64,000 nt of DNA from Onchocerca lupi (lineage: Eukaryota; Nematoda; Chromadorea; Rhabditida; Onchocercidae): contig JAOVVO010000183.1 in NCBI GenBank assembly GCA_028564675.1, forward strand, positions 1 to 64,000. The letters run 5' to 3'. Shown here one piece after another: positions 13,317 to 27,113 of this stretch. The notes below the pieces were generated by a model. That model was not told where the DNA came from, did no database searches, and saw only the letters and a program-made list of their open reading frames with translations. The translations under genes and the position numbers were made by a program. Each line of letters starts with the position of its first letter. Position 1 is the stretch's first letter.

Positions 13317-16300
13317 ATGTCGACAAATAGTCAAAGTGATGTAAGATGGTCTGGCAGTAATAATCGTTTCTTTAGTGAGCGAAATTCTCAGAATCGATCG
13401 AACAATGAAGAGAAGGAAACAACGTTTAGGAGATCCCATCCAGATGCTAATTCTATCTATCCACCGTTTTGCCGAAAGGTAAATTAAAGAATTATTTATA
13501 TTTGCTTCTTATTTCATATAATATATTGTCTAATGACTAAATTGATTAAAAAAAAATTAAAATTTTACTTTTTTTTTTAAATTGAAGTTCTGAATGTTTT
13601 GTTTTTGTTAAAATTGTGAAATTTAGGAAAGGAAAAAGCATAACTATCGTTATTTTAGTTAGATTTGAATATACCGGACTACATCCCCGAAGGTGATGTC
13701 GAATATCCCTTTGAAAATATTGATGGTATTGGCGATGAGAATAGAATTCGTGGTAATTGGTCCTCAAGGATGGATTACCTCCTATCAGCTGTTGGTTTTA
13801 TATTTAATTTGGGAAATTTATGGAGGTATTTCTTCTTTCCATTCATTTTCTTCAGCATTTTTAGTATTATTTATGATCCAGAAAATTCGGAATTGCTCTG
13901 TATTTCTGTTTTCCTTTCAAAGTTATTAATTTTTTTAGGTTTCCATATTACTGCCGAATAAATGGTGGTGGATCATTCTGTTTTTGTTATATTATCCTAA
14001 TGTTAATTGCGGGTTTGCCTGTTTTATTGATGGAATTTGCATTAGGCCAGTTTCCAAGCACAGGATGTTTTTCTGTATGGAAAGCTGTTCCATTATTTAA
14101 AGGTTGGTTTGCATTTATGAACTTTGATATAAGCAGAGTTTTGAAATTGAATTCCTTATTTTATGGAAGTCGTTGTTCGAGATAATCCCAGTTAAATAAT
14201 CCTGTAAACTTGTCCGAATATCATGTAATTAATTTCTTGATCATTATTAGTTGGGTGAAAATATATTTATGATTAAGTCTGTAATTTAAATTTTTATTAT
14301 TCACTTTCTTTTTTTTTTTCTTTTCTCGTTCTACTGTCAATAAACAAAAGTAAAAAATATTGATATTCATGAATTTCACGAACTGTTTTTTAGGTGTTGG
14401 TATCGCGATGTTCATGGTATCATGTATTGTATGTATATATTATAGTGTTGTTGCAGCTTGGGCAGTATTTTATTTCATTAATTCGTTTAAGTCTGCTTTA
14501 CCATGGGCTACATGCAGTAATAAGTGGAATTCAATAAGTAAGTTATTTAATGTTTTTTATAAATATTCAGTGTAATAAATAGTTACCTCTGTAATAGTGA
14601 ACAATTGTCCCAAGTATTTTTATGTACCGTTAAATTCAGAATGTCCACATAATAACAACATTTCTAAACATTTATCTTTTCTTTTTTTTTTTTTATAATG
14701 TTATTTCGTCATTGAAATGATTTTTTGATTTACTACCATGATTTCCTACAGTCCAAGACGTAACTATCCCAGATCTCATATTTTGTACTCTGCTTTTATA
14801 CCGCATTTTTCTTACTTAAGAATTTAATTTTTCGTTTTTTTTTTTTTTTTTTTTTTATTTTCAGAATGTTCAGTTTGGAACCGAGATAGTGTTGCCAGTT
14901 GCTTTCTCCAGAACGGTACGCTACTTCGTAACGGTTCCTGTCTTATTGATAAGGAGTATTTGAGCGGTAATTCATCTATTTTCGAGATTGCATCGTTCGA
15001 TATCGATGAACATGTATTACCAAGTGCAGAATACTTACAGTAAGACTTTCTTCGTATATACTTCAAAATTTTTGCATAACTTCTTCTGATGCTTTTCAGA
15101 ATTCAGAATAAAAATACATTTAGAGCACGAGCATTTAGATTATGCTGATATGGTTTGAGTTAGCATGTCATTATTTCGAGTCAAAATGTTATTATAAAGG
15201 TTTGAAATTGTTTAGTTTTAAAGCAAAAGAACATTTTCTAACGAATTTTTCTAAATTTACACTTTAAGATTTAATTTCAAGAGAGATTCCGATTTCTATT
15301 CATTTCAGAAGCATATTCCAAATTTTAGATTTAACTCAACATTTTGGAGAAAGGAAATTTTTCAGGAAATCAAGCTGTTTTTGTTCTGTTACGGAAACAA
15401 ACATTTTTTCTTTTACTTTTTTTCCAGTTTATTTTCTGCCATATAATTATTCGTTATTACAGTAACGAAGTATTGCGTATGTCAAGTCGTTTCAACGAAA
15501 TTACTTCATTCCGTTTGAATCTTGCAGTATATTTATTTATAATATGGTGTATCATTTTCTTATCTGCTTTCAAAGGAGTGAAATCATCCGGAAAGGTGAT
15601 AAGATGCATTATATCACGATCCAATAGAATTGTCCATTCTTATTAAGTTTTTGTAATTATAGTTATACAAATAATGATTTATAAGTCGGAGTAGAGATAT
15701 AAATCATATTTCTTGCACACTCTCTGTATGCTTTTTAATATAAATGTATGATAGCTGCTTGGACTAAATCGTGAGCTAGTTTATTTGTTAGATATTTTGA
15801 TAAGTCTTTTATTTTTCTTCGAGGAGGTGAAATGCTAGGAAGTAATTTAAATGTTTTGAAATTTTAACTGCTCATTTTGCATCATTCCAAAGTGCTACAG
15901 ATTGGAAATTTGGATATTCCAGAACTTAATTGTTCACAATATTTAATTCCATATTCACAAAAAATCGATATATTTCCAGGCTGCTTATGTTGTCGTTATA
16001 GCATTATATATGGTCCTATTCGTATTATTCGTCCGTTTTCTAACATTACCGGGTTCAGTCGCGGGTCTCATTTATTTTTTTACACCTACATGGAAATTCT
16101 TGGCTGATTTGACGGTGAATATTTATTGTAGTTTTTTAATATTCTATTAGATTTTTTTTCTTTGGAAAAGTTTGCAAGAATTTGAAAGAAATTTTACTAA
16201 ATACGCATACTGTTGAATATGAAGAAATGAAATTAAAGTCGGATGTAATAAATGTTTTTTTTCCTTCTAATTTTGGTCGAATTTCTTAAACAGGTGTGGG

Positions 16301-19034
16301 GTACAGCAGCTGGACAGGTATTTTATTCCTTGTTATGCTGCACTGGTGGTTTGGTAACACTTGCAAGTTATAACAGATTTCACAATAACATTTTGAAGTG
16401 AGTATTTATATCTTCAAGTAAGTAAAATTTCTGTAATTTACTCTGGATTCAGAATGTCTATACAGATTTGCTCATCTTTGAAAAAACAAGTTTAGTTGAT
16501 AGTGATAATTATTTATTCTTTTACATATTTATGCTCTGCTTATTCATTCCATTTATTGATTTATTCATTTAAGTGTTAGTTATATAAATTTATCTCTAAA
16601 TAAATCATTCTTCGTAGGGATGCTTGGATTTTATGCATTGTCGATATTGTAACATCATTATTCTGTGGCGCATTAGCATCATCAGCTGTTGGATTTTTAT
16701 GCTATGAATTGGAACTTCCGCTTGAAAGATTCAGTTTTAAAGGTTATTTTCAAAAATTCATTTTGTGGAAATCTTCAATTCATTTTTCGTTTAATTGATT
16801 TACTTGTTGCTTTTGAAAATTCCATTTATAGATAAATGTGTCGATTCTTCGATTGTTCAAAAAATAATTGAGTTTTAAAAGTTATAGGTGGTGCGCAACT
16901 TATATTTGTTTATTTGCCAGAAGCAATTGCAAAGTTGCCAGTCGCACCAATTTATTCCATATTATATTTCGCAATGATTATGGCAATAATTTTAACAACA
17001 ATGGCAAGCTTTTTAAAATTATTTCTGCTCAAATATCTATAAGAATCATGTAAAATTCAAAAATTTAGAATGTAATGATTGAAACGGTCGTATCAGCTAT
17101 TTGCGACGAATTTCCCGAGCTTCTTCGGCGTAATCATCGTCGTGTTTTAAGCGCAGCATGTTTCATATTTTTCGCACTTGGTATGCCTTTCTGCTTTACC
17201 GTAAGTTATCATTTTTGATTTCCTTTTTTTCTTTAGAAGTCATAATACTATATTTGTTTATTGCAGAATGATTCCAATGAAAGCGAATAATATTTGTGAT
17301 TTTTTGCTTCCGGATTTAGTTCCATATCGAATTGTATCTAAATAAGTCGTTGTTTAGGCTGGTTTTTACTGGTTGTTATTGTTGGATTACTTTACAACGA
17401 CTTGGACATTAGTCTTATTAGCATTTCTGGAATGTATGGCTATTTCGTGGGCATACGGTTCTTCCTTTTCTTTCTTTTCATTTTAGCTTAATTTTTGATT
17501 GTGTTAATGTATTTCTTGCGTATTAAACAGAGCAAGTCATTTTACTTTTTTCTTTTTGATTAACATTTAAAACATAACTTATACAAGAACATTAAATATG
17601 GACAAAATCAATATCGTAGTTTGGATAATAAATATGCTCAATAGTTTGGTTTGCAAACTGGGTGAATTCATGCAAAACGTAAATGTTAGTGTCAACAGGA
17701 AAGAAGGGAAAGGAAATTTACTGCTATGCTTACATTTTTTTTATCCATTTGAAATTATCAATTTAACTGGTTTGTATGAATATATCAAACTAAGAATTTT
17801 TTTTCATTTTTTTTCGAGAATATTGATTTTATTTATATTTCATGTCTTTTTATTAGTTAAAATCTTTGGCCCATTTTGCAGGAATTGATAATTTTTTGGA
17901 CAACATTAAATGGATGATTGGTTTTTATCCATCACCATATATTGCATGGAAGATTTTATGGAAATTTGTCTGCCCATTCATATATCTTGTAAGTATTTTT
18001 TGGAAACTTGTGCATGCATAATGAAGGAGCGTTACATTGTGGTAAGATGTTTTGCGGAAAAAAAAATTTTCTTTTTCCAGAAGTCTCGAAGATCTAAAAA
18101 TCAATGTGATTTTGACTTTAAACAGTATATACTTTCAAAAGATATGCAATTAATTATTTTTTGTAGGCATTACTATCGTTGGCTTGGTTTGCTTATAAAC
18201 CTATCGAATATGAAAAATATAAATTTCCCATATATGCGGAACAAATTGGTTGGGGTATTTCGCTTGCGCCACTGCTTGCTGTTCCCGTAACAGCTGTGAT
18301 GAAATTTTGTTTAACAAAAGGAACATTTTTTCAACGATGGTTGGATCTGTTTTGTCCAGAGTATGAATGGGGTCCAGCATTGGCTATTCATCGTGCTGAG
18401 TATTATCCATTGCAAATTCCTGAGGCAAGACGACTCATTTTACCGCCACAGAAAATGGTATATACTTTTTTAATCCCAAAATTATTTAAATCCTTTAACT
18501 TATTACAGAAATGAAATAAAATACTTTGAATTTCTGGTCCAAGATAAACTTTTTGATACTATTCATATCATAACAAAAAAAAAGTGTAAATAGGCATCAG
18601 AAAATTTTAAAGAAATATAATATTTTGGGATTAGCCTTTTTCAACCATTGTTTAGAATGTTCCAAAGATTTCTCTAGTTTATATTTATCAAATAATGGTA
18701 ATGAAAGATAAAGATAAAGTGTCAGCATAGCTTAAGTTTTGTTTATGTATGTATATGTTTATGTGTGTTTGTGATTCTGGTTCCTTTGTAAAAAAATATA
18801 TTTACAACAATTTTTTTCATATTTTTCTGCAAATGGCAAATTTTATTTTGCTTTGATTTCATCAAATTTTTTCATTCTTTCTTCTTTTTTTTACAGTCTA
18901 ATAATGGTTGCGATGGTTTTACGTGTTCTAGCGAAATTGTAGAAAAACAGAAAGTAAAAGCTGAATCGACATCAGGACGTCATATTGGAAAAATGAATTT
19001 CTTACCAGCATTCGAGCGTGAAACTGCTATTTGA
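13317..19034 (+). CDS. SLC6-family neurotransmitter:sodium symporter-like transporter
   Basis: A 12-helix plasma-membrane carrier of the SLC6 (C. elegans snf) family; the substrate is unknown. Fifteen exons: 13317-13478, 13659-13825, 13939-14102, 14394-14537, 14865-15039, 15463-15595, 15980-16114, 16294-16397, 16618-16742, 16888-17003, 17069-17200, 17358-17457, 17882-17988, 18167-18457 and 18897-19034. They sum to 2193 bases, 730 residues. TM1 reads VGFIFNLGNLWRFPY (residues about 99-113). LPVLLMEFALGQF, the glycosylatable cysteine-containing loop 2 (exon 5), KGVKSSGK and LASYNRFHNN follow in family order. Asn104 sits where amine carriers have Asp and GABA/glycine carriers have Gly. TM8 has Thr473-Thr474 where animal members have Asp-Ser at the Na2 site. 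The intron at 17004-17068 is GC-AG. An acceptor-like TTATTTAAG ends at 13282, 34 bases before the ATG. The N-terminus of about 90 residues is polar. Confidence 0.93.
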
Positions 19035-20828
19035 GATGATTTAAATTTAAATGGAAATTTAAGCGAATTTAAATGATTTTTCTAATCATGAAATGTTGCT
19101 TTGTTATTTTGTTTCGTTATTCTTCCTGTAATTTGGAACATCGATTTAAAAACATATTCTTATACATAAAGCTAAATTTTTCAAGTTTTTTTGCAGAAAG
19201 GAAAATTTTACAGTGGTTCTGAAGTTGTGCATTAAGTAATATCACCCAAATGAATCTTATTTAGCTTATTTCATATGTTTTCACTTGTTATTAAACATTA
19301 TTTCGTATTTCTATAGTAGAAAGTGTTCTGTCTACTGTGTATGTCTGTGAATCACGCTAATGCATTTCATCTTTTAATCATACATCAAATTATGTTATTT
19401 ATGTTTTGAAATTTTACTATTGTTACTATTTACATTATTCTCTTTCTTTAGCAAATCTGAAAACATACGAAAAAAGACAAGACACCATTTAAAGATATTA
19501 TTTTATATTTAACTGTAAGACTACTCTAAAATTTTTTCTTTTCTACAATTACTTGAAAAATTTAGCTTTATGTCCAAGAGTATATTTTTAAATCGATATT
19601 TCCAAAATATAGGAACAGTTAGGAAGTAAAATATGATTTCATAATCTAAAATACTTGCAAATGAGAAAAGCATTTGATTTAAATATACGTCTTACACGTA
19701 CAGTAAGTCCATGTATAAGAAGTGGCATTGTATGCCAGAACTTCGAAACTTTACAAACGCATAATATAGATAAACTTAGTCTCCAAATGCATCCTAATAC
19801 TTGTTGAGTAAACAATTTTTAATTTTTATTTCTAATTAATTTTTTCTCATCGGTTTCTTATTTTACATAACATAGATTTGAGATTTTATAAAATTTAAAC
19901 TTTTTAATCTTTCTTACACAATGATGTGTTTCGTTCTACAAAAATTAAATTTCGCTTTTGAAAGCATTTTTTTTTTCTTTCGAAACAGTTTATAGTTGAT
20001 GAATGAAATTTGTATTTTATTGTAGTAAATAATTTTCTTTTTTTTTCCGGTCGTTTAGTTTGATTTTTGATTGTTTTGTTCATAAGTTCATTAGGCGTTT
20101 CACATTTCATTCACTTCATCTTGCTCTTTTCTTATCAATTTTTCCGCAATACGAAGCAAAATATTTTGTTTCGTTGAAATTTTTAGTCATTAGATACCCC
20201 TTCAATTTGCCATACTTTCTCTTTATTATATGGCCAGTTTCAATTTTTCTCTTTTTTTTTGTTTATTGATAAAAGAAATTGTATTACTTTTATTTGAACC
20301 TCAGTTATTGTTGAATCTATTTATTCTCCGCTAAATTTCGTTTATTTTGTTAAATTTAACATTTAAAATTTCCTTATTTTTTGTTCATATGATTCAAAAA
20401 GCTAAGCATATAAGCTGGAAGAGCTCTAGTAACTTTCATCAATTTAGCGAATTTATGATTGAGAATATTTCTTGAATTTTTTAGAAAAGACTTCTAAAGT
20501 TAGTTTTTCATTGATATAATTTTGTAAAGTTCGAAAATTACACGATGTAGAAAACTCTTGGTTGAGTAAATACACTAAAACTATCCGTAGATTGAGTGCA
20601 ATACAATTTCCTTGAAAAGTAATTGCTGTTTGAAAAATATCTTCTTATAACTTGATATTTGAATTTGTTTTTATCTTAACATTGCCACAATAATTCAAAC
20701 AGTGTAATCATTCTAGCTTGCCATCCATTATATGTTATTTTTCACTAATTTTGTTTACTCATATTTCTTTCATCTTGAAATCATTTCTGAATTTGTTACA
20801 TGCTTTCTATTACAATTCTTCATGTTCA

Positions 20829-20912
20829 TTATTATTATTTATTATTATTATTATTATTGTTATTATTATTATTATTATTGTTTCTATTATTATTATTGTT
20901 GTAATTATAGAT
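20829..20912. repeat. ATT trinucleotide microsatellite
   Basis: About 80 bases of ATT units with single-base interruptions (GTT and CT variants). They create open frames of isoleucine or tyrosine codons that are not genes. Confidence 0.85.
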
Positions 20913-21062
20913 TAATGTCTATTTTAGCATATTATTCTTATATTTTTCTTAATATATCAAAGCATGACTTATGCATACTTTATGATAATTTTCTGCAAAA
21001 ACTTCTATTGATTTGTCAATTTTTTCCCGATTGATTCCCTTGCTGAAAATCGGCGCAAACGC

Positions 21063-21063
<1 letters not shown>

Positions 21064-21099
<36 letters not shown>
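21064..21099. repeat. Uninterrupted 36-base T tract
   Basis: Thirty-six consecutive T residues preceded by GCG. It might be the reverse-complement tail of an old retroposed copy, but no body is recognisable next to it. Confidence 0.9.
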
Positions 21100-21100
<1 letters not shown>

Positions 21101-24100
21101 GATATGTTGGGAAATTCCGCGAATTCTCTAAAAACGAAAGTTTTCATAGATTAAAGGAGCGTTCCTTAAATTATGTTATTCATCAATTCTAAGAACTAGC
21201 AAAATATTTTCAAAAATCTGATCTAATCTGGTCTAGATTTATTAATATTGGTTTATGTTTCAAAATAATTTTTGAATGTGTTTTTTTTGATTTTTTCTTT
21301 TTTTTTATTTTTCAAAGACAAAATTCTTTATTTTTCCGCCTGAATTGCTACTCGATCAATTATATTTGTTTCTTTTAAGGAATGTTGATTATTTCGTTAA
21401 CATTTCACTAATTATTGACGGCAATTCTTCAAATTACTTATTTTTTTTCTCGTTTTTTATTCCAAAAAATAGATAAATTCCTCGTTATATATAATAAAGT
21501 GAAAACAAAACTGTCAATGCTTGCAAGTTGTTACAATTTGACAATTTGATGTTTATTGGTACGAAAATTCTTAAGATAAAATTGATTGGAATGATTTCCG
21601 ATCATTTCTTTTTTTTTTTTTTCAAACTTTAAAATTCATAAATCATATATATCATAAGATTTCAAAATTTTAATTCTATATTAGTTGGAGTTGCAATAAT
21701 TTCACGCCTTTCCTGTCAATCAATCAATTTTGTTTTCTTTTTTTTTTTCTTTTCCATTTTCTTTTTAATAACAAAAAGGAGTTTTTTCTTTTCGTTTAAT
21801 AATTAATTTGCGAAGAGAATTTATGATTGTTGCAAAATTATGCAAACATATTAATTTTTCTCACTTTTTGCAATTCATTACATGTGAACTTTCCATAAAT
21901 TTTTGCAAAAAATTTATTTGTCTGTAGATTTTTTTTTTTTTTTTTGTCGTTGTCGATTAATGATGAATTTCAATTCTTTATATGAAAAAGTTATTCTTTG
22001 ATAAATGATAAATTTGAAATGAATTTATTTACTCTTTTATTTAATTATTATATCATTTATTATAAACCTATTATCTTTCGAATGTATACTGTAATTAATT
22101 ATTTATATAAAATCGATTATTTCAAGATTCATTTACAATATAATATGACAACATCTTAGATCACCAACTATCACTTATCATTATTTAATTTCTAAATTTC
22201 AAATTTTTTTTGTGAAATTTTGTTCATTATTTAAAATAATACTTCCACATAGTACTAGTACATCATGGAGCAATATATGACACAAAAATAAATGAACAAA
22301 TAAACCAGCAAGAAATAAAGGAATAAGATAATAATTGATTAATTAATTATAGAAATTGAAAATAATTAAATTTCTGTTAAAAAAAAATAATGAAATGCAA
22401 TAATTTATATCACAATATTAATTTATCAATGTTATCAGGATAATATTATCCTCATTTTGCTGTTAAAATATTTCTAATAGTTTTATTCCTGATTGATACT
22501 ATCATATAAGGTAATTTATTCATATGATACTATATCTCTAATAGTTATTATCTTTGATGGTACAATCTTGTAATGCAAATATTCTTAATTATATCTTTCT
22601 TAAATATCCTATTTTAATTTAAATTATTAAGAAAAAGGATATTCTGAGGAATGATGATGTTATCATTATCATAATAATCATAATCGTTATCATTCCTCTT
22701 ACTACTCTTCCATGCCACATATTTTCGTAGTATTATTTTTTATAAATAATTATATTATTGCATTTTTCTTCATAAATATATATATATCGATTTCTTTTTC
22801 AATAATATTTAAGAAATTTCAGATATCTAAGGTATGTCTGTATTGTAAAAGTTTCATTTTGATATCAAATGTTGTAAAATATTTTCAATTTTTTTTTTTT
22901 TTTTTTGATTTTATGGAGCATTTTTTATTTTTTATAATTTTTCTTTCATAAATTTATATGAAGTTGTTTGTTGTGCAGAAAAAATTGTAAATTCAATTTT
23001 TCATTTCTTTTTTTTTTTTTTAAAAATTTATCAATAAATTTAGATATATTTTTATCGAATGTACCACGAATAATGCATTGAAAATTCTTGTCAATAATAT
23101 ATCCAATTTTATGCTGAAATAATCTATCGTAATCTTCTCTTTTCACGTACAGTTGATATTTTATCATCATATACAAGTAATTTAACGTAAAAATAACCGT
23201 AACAAATGAATTGAAAATTTGCTAATATTAGAATAAAAAATAAAGAAGTTTATAATAAAGCTATCTTATAAATAAAATGATAAATTATTAACTATGAAAT
23301 GTTTTTTTTTTTCGGATTTTAACTTGCTGATATTTGGATAGATCAGATTTTAGTAAAAATTTACAAGTTCTATATATTACTAATGATAACTTTTTTTTGA
23401 TTTCATTTTTACAATTGTCGTAAAGTTTTTTCCTATAAATTTCAAATTTAAATGGTTCTTATAATAGTTCAAGAAATATTTTAGGAAGGAATTTTTTTGT
23501 AGTAAATAGGAGATGTTTGCTATTATGATCAAATTAATTTGAAATCAATAGAAATTGCATATCTTTTGATGATATCGTATTTTTATAGTTTGATCTGTGC
23601 TTCTTTCTTCCAGTGTAATAAATATAACAATTAAATGATCTTAGTTGATCTTTATTCTTCCATTTTAAAATATAACATATTTTTCGAACCTTTAACTTTT
23701 GTTGTTAATTGCAGAATTGCGATAATCTTTTATCTGTTTGCGGTGATTTTAGTAATCATATCTTCTATTGATCGAACATTTTTTGGTATTACGACTTTTG
23801 GTATCATTGAAAAGATTTAATATTCTCGAAATTTCATAAGTATGTTATGATTATTTTTTCTTTTTCATCTAAACATTTTCTTTTTCATAAGAAATTATCG
23901 ATTAGAATATGATTTAAATTTGAATTTTACACTTCCTTCAACAATACTATGAATTTCTATCACATTTCTCAAATTTCTCGTTAATATGAAAAATATAATC
24001 CAATTTGGGAGAAGAATGATGAAGTATTTTCTGAAAAATATTTATAAAAAAAGATTGATTAAAGTTTTGTTTAAGTTATGTATTTACCTAACATATACTT

Positions 24101-24145
24101 TTGTCTTTCGATTTAGAGAATTCTAAAATTTCGAAATTTTTAGCC

Positions 24146-27113
24146 ATGGTAGATGATAAAAATTTATTTGAGCGTATATTCGATGAGTGGCGTTCATTGA
24201 AAGATGAGTTCGATGACATTGAGGTTTGAAATTTTTAAAAATTTTTTTCTACTATATTATGCATAATTAATGGGATTAATGTTGGGAAATTGTTTTAAGA
24301 ATAAATCAAAAAAAAAAAAAAATATAATCTCAAAAAAAAATGTTCAAAATGTTTTTTTTCTTTTTTTTTTTTTTTTTTGAAATAATGTAATTTAATCGTT
24401 ATGAGCTAAAAAATGTGTTTTTTTAAGTATATATTTATATATCTTTATGCTACTTATATACTATCTGTTGATTTAAATTGATACTAGATTAGGCCAAGTT
24501 TAGATGAATTTTAAATTTAACAATATTAGGTAAGTACCTTAAATGTTATTTTTTTTAAATTAAAGTTTAAAGATTTGCAAGAAATTTTTTGCAGGATCGT
24601 CATCGTATATATTTGGGCAAATTACAGGAAGTAACCAAATTACAAGAAGGATGTCAAAAAGCAGTGAAACATTGTCTATATCGGTTATCCAAAATAAGCA
24701 AATCTTTGAGAAGGTTGTTTTCATTTATTCAATTAAATTGAAATCTATTCTGTTAGTTTGAATTCATTTTTCTTTTTTTTTTTTTATAATTTTCAAATGT
24801 GATTCATTTTAAGGTTAAAAGGTAAAGAACAACTTGGAAATGACGAAAATTTGACAAAAATGAAGGAAGGCATAGCAGAATTGGAGAGGAAAGCACAAGA
24901 TATGAAAGGTGAATTACCTGTGCAAAATAATGGGTAAGTAATATAAATTCAGTAGATATCTGAAGAAAATTTTGCATAATTTGCAATGCAATTTATGAAT
25001 TGACTTTCTATAATACTGCTTGAAAATTATGCATTGTTAAGCAAATTGTTCCAGAAATGTAGCCACTGATCAATATTTACTTATAAATCTTCTAAAGAAT
25101 TGTGAATTGGTTTTCTCTAAATCGAATTTAATTACAAAGTAAAAAGATATTCTTTGTGATAACAATGATCAATGTAAAATGAATATTTGTTGAAATTCCA
25201 GATTATATCTATCGATTATTCTTGGTAGTAACTTAAATGTATCATTAATGAATAAAAATGATCGTTATCGATATAAACAAGAATATGAGAAGTTCAAAGT
25301 TACCGTAAATTGTGCTCTACTCACTCTTCTCTTTCTTGCTTTGATATTTACATCCAGGTTCATCTTTTCTTTTTTTTCTATTGAGGAAAAGCATCATTAA
25401 ATGGTATAAAAACCTGCTTCCTTCAATATGAAACTTTTTAGATTCCATTCTTCTACTATATTATCATTACATGATTAATAAGACAAAATCATAGTAGTTT
25501 CTGTGATCATAGTTTATTCAATAAATCAGTAGTTTCTCGATACATCGCGAACTTTACATCTTTTGTATTTTAGAATTCTTGATTTCATAATAAATTTCAC
25601 GTTGGTTTGGTTTTATTGTACCTTAACAATACGTGAAGCGGTATTACGAATTAATGGATCAAGGTATCATTGTATTTCGTTTTTTTTTTTTTTTTTTTTT
25701 AAAAAGTTCTCTACCATAAACATACAAATTCATAGAAATAAAACTATCCTAGTAATTTTATCATAATTTCAGAATTAAAGGCTGGTGGATAATGCATCAT
25801 TATGTTTCTTGTGCGCTTTCTGGTATGACCGTAACATGGGGAGATGGTGAATGTTATCGAAGTATTCGGACGCACTTTATCACATTTTGTTTTTATTTAT
25901 CTTTTGTTCAGGTTCGTTAATATATTTGATTTATAAGTTTTTGTCGAACTGTTGAGCAAAATTTTTGTCTTTCATATATTATTCTCTACAAAATGTAACG
26001 TTTTCATTTTCAGCTTCTGCAATGTCGTTATCAAACTGGATGTCTACGACGTTTGCATGCACTGGGACAGCGATATAGCATGGATATATCTGTCGGTAGG
26101 AAAATTTTCATACCTTACCTTAGTTATGAGTTAAATATCGAGAAGTTATGAGTCAAATATTTCCTGAATGAGAATAGTAGATTTATTTTTGTAATGTTTT
26201 TTAATATAATCAAGCATAGGCTTAAATAAGAAATAAAACAGCGGTTATGTGACAAAATCCCGGAAGCATTCTTTTTTGACAAGACATCCTCTTCTTATTG
26301 ATAAATAAGGAAATGTCATGACAGTTGAACCACAATACGCGAAAATAAAATATCTCAATGCATAGTGACATTTTTTAACCATTCACTCCATTAAATAACA
26401 GTTTGAGAGACATCGAGAAGTTCTTTTTCTGTAATTGGATTTAAAAGAAATCTCGCGAATATACTGATCGGAAGGATAACCTGTCATGATGGAAGAAAAT
26501 TATTAAAAAAAATTTTCGTTTAAATTACTGCCTAAATAATTTTTTACTTTTTATGTCACTTCTTATTTCAGAGGGATTTAGCAGTTGGATGTTCAAAGGA
26601 CTAACTTTCTTAATACCCTTCCTTGTGTCAAATTATATTTTTCAGTTTTACACTTCTTATAAATTATATCACTTATCAAAAGCATCAATCTGTATTAATC
26701 AATGGCAGGTAATTTTTTCCTGATTATTTTTTTCAATCGAAATTTGATTATCAATTATCACAATCAAAAAATTTGATCACATATTTATTGGTTAGCTTAG
26801 CAAATCAATCAAATAAATTTGAAATAAAAACCAAAAAAAAATATATCTAGGATTGGGAATGTGAAAAAAAAAAATAAAAAAACTCGACATACTGCATTTT
26901 TAATCTAAATTTTTACTATTTTTTTTTTTTTGAATAAATTATCTCACATTACAGGTACCAGTTCTTTCTTATGGATTCTTTATAGTAGCTTGCTGCAATA
27001 TGTCTACATTGCTTTCTGTCATTATAAATAAATGGACACAAGGTCAACAGACAAGCACTTTAGCAGCCCTTCGATCTAAATATCGTTCAAGCTCACCCGT
27101 TGAAAAGGATTGA
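24146..27113 (+). CDS. tmem-120: TMEM120 (TACAN-like) multipass membrane protein
   Basis: TMEM120 proteins are six-helix membrane proteins of the ER and nuclear envelope with an N-terminal coiled coil. They resemble the ELOVL fold, bind coenzyme A and affect fat-cell metabolism; an ion-channel role for TACAN is disputed. Nine exons: 24146-24223, 24595-24713, 24814-24933, 25202-25357, 25574-25663, 25773-25911, 26014-26095, 26572-26708 and 26955-27113. They sum to 1080 bases, 359 residues, close to the human length. Landmarks are the charged coiled coil at about 1-95, then GLYLSIILG, the signature WFYCTLTIREAVLRINGSR, IKGWWIMHHYVS, and GFSSWMFKGLTFLIPFL. An acceptor-like AATTTTTAG ends two bases before the ATG, which suggests trans-splicing. 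The carboxyl end is polar. No anomaly is seen. Confidence 0.95.

Larger units (their letters stand above)
19035..24145. other. Long intergenic tract between SLC6 gene and TMEM120 gene
   Basis: No gene or RNA is recognised in about 5.1 kb of very A+T-rich sequence with many T-runs. It holds an ATT trinucleotide repeat at 20829-20912 and a 36-base T tract at 21064-21099. The first few hundred bases are presumably the SLC6 3' UTR. The last part presumably holds the TMEM120 promoter. Confidence 0.5.

Noticed and set aside
20718..21034. Open frames rich in Ile, Tyr or Phe
   Set aside because: They are produced by the ATT trinucleotide repeat and neighbouring A+T-rich sequence; no splice or similarity support.
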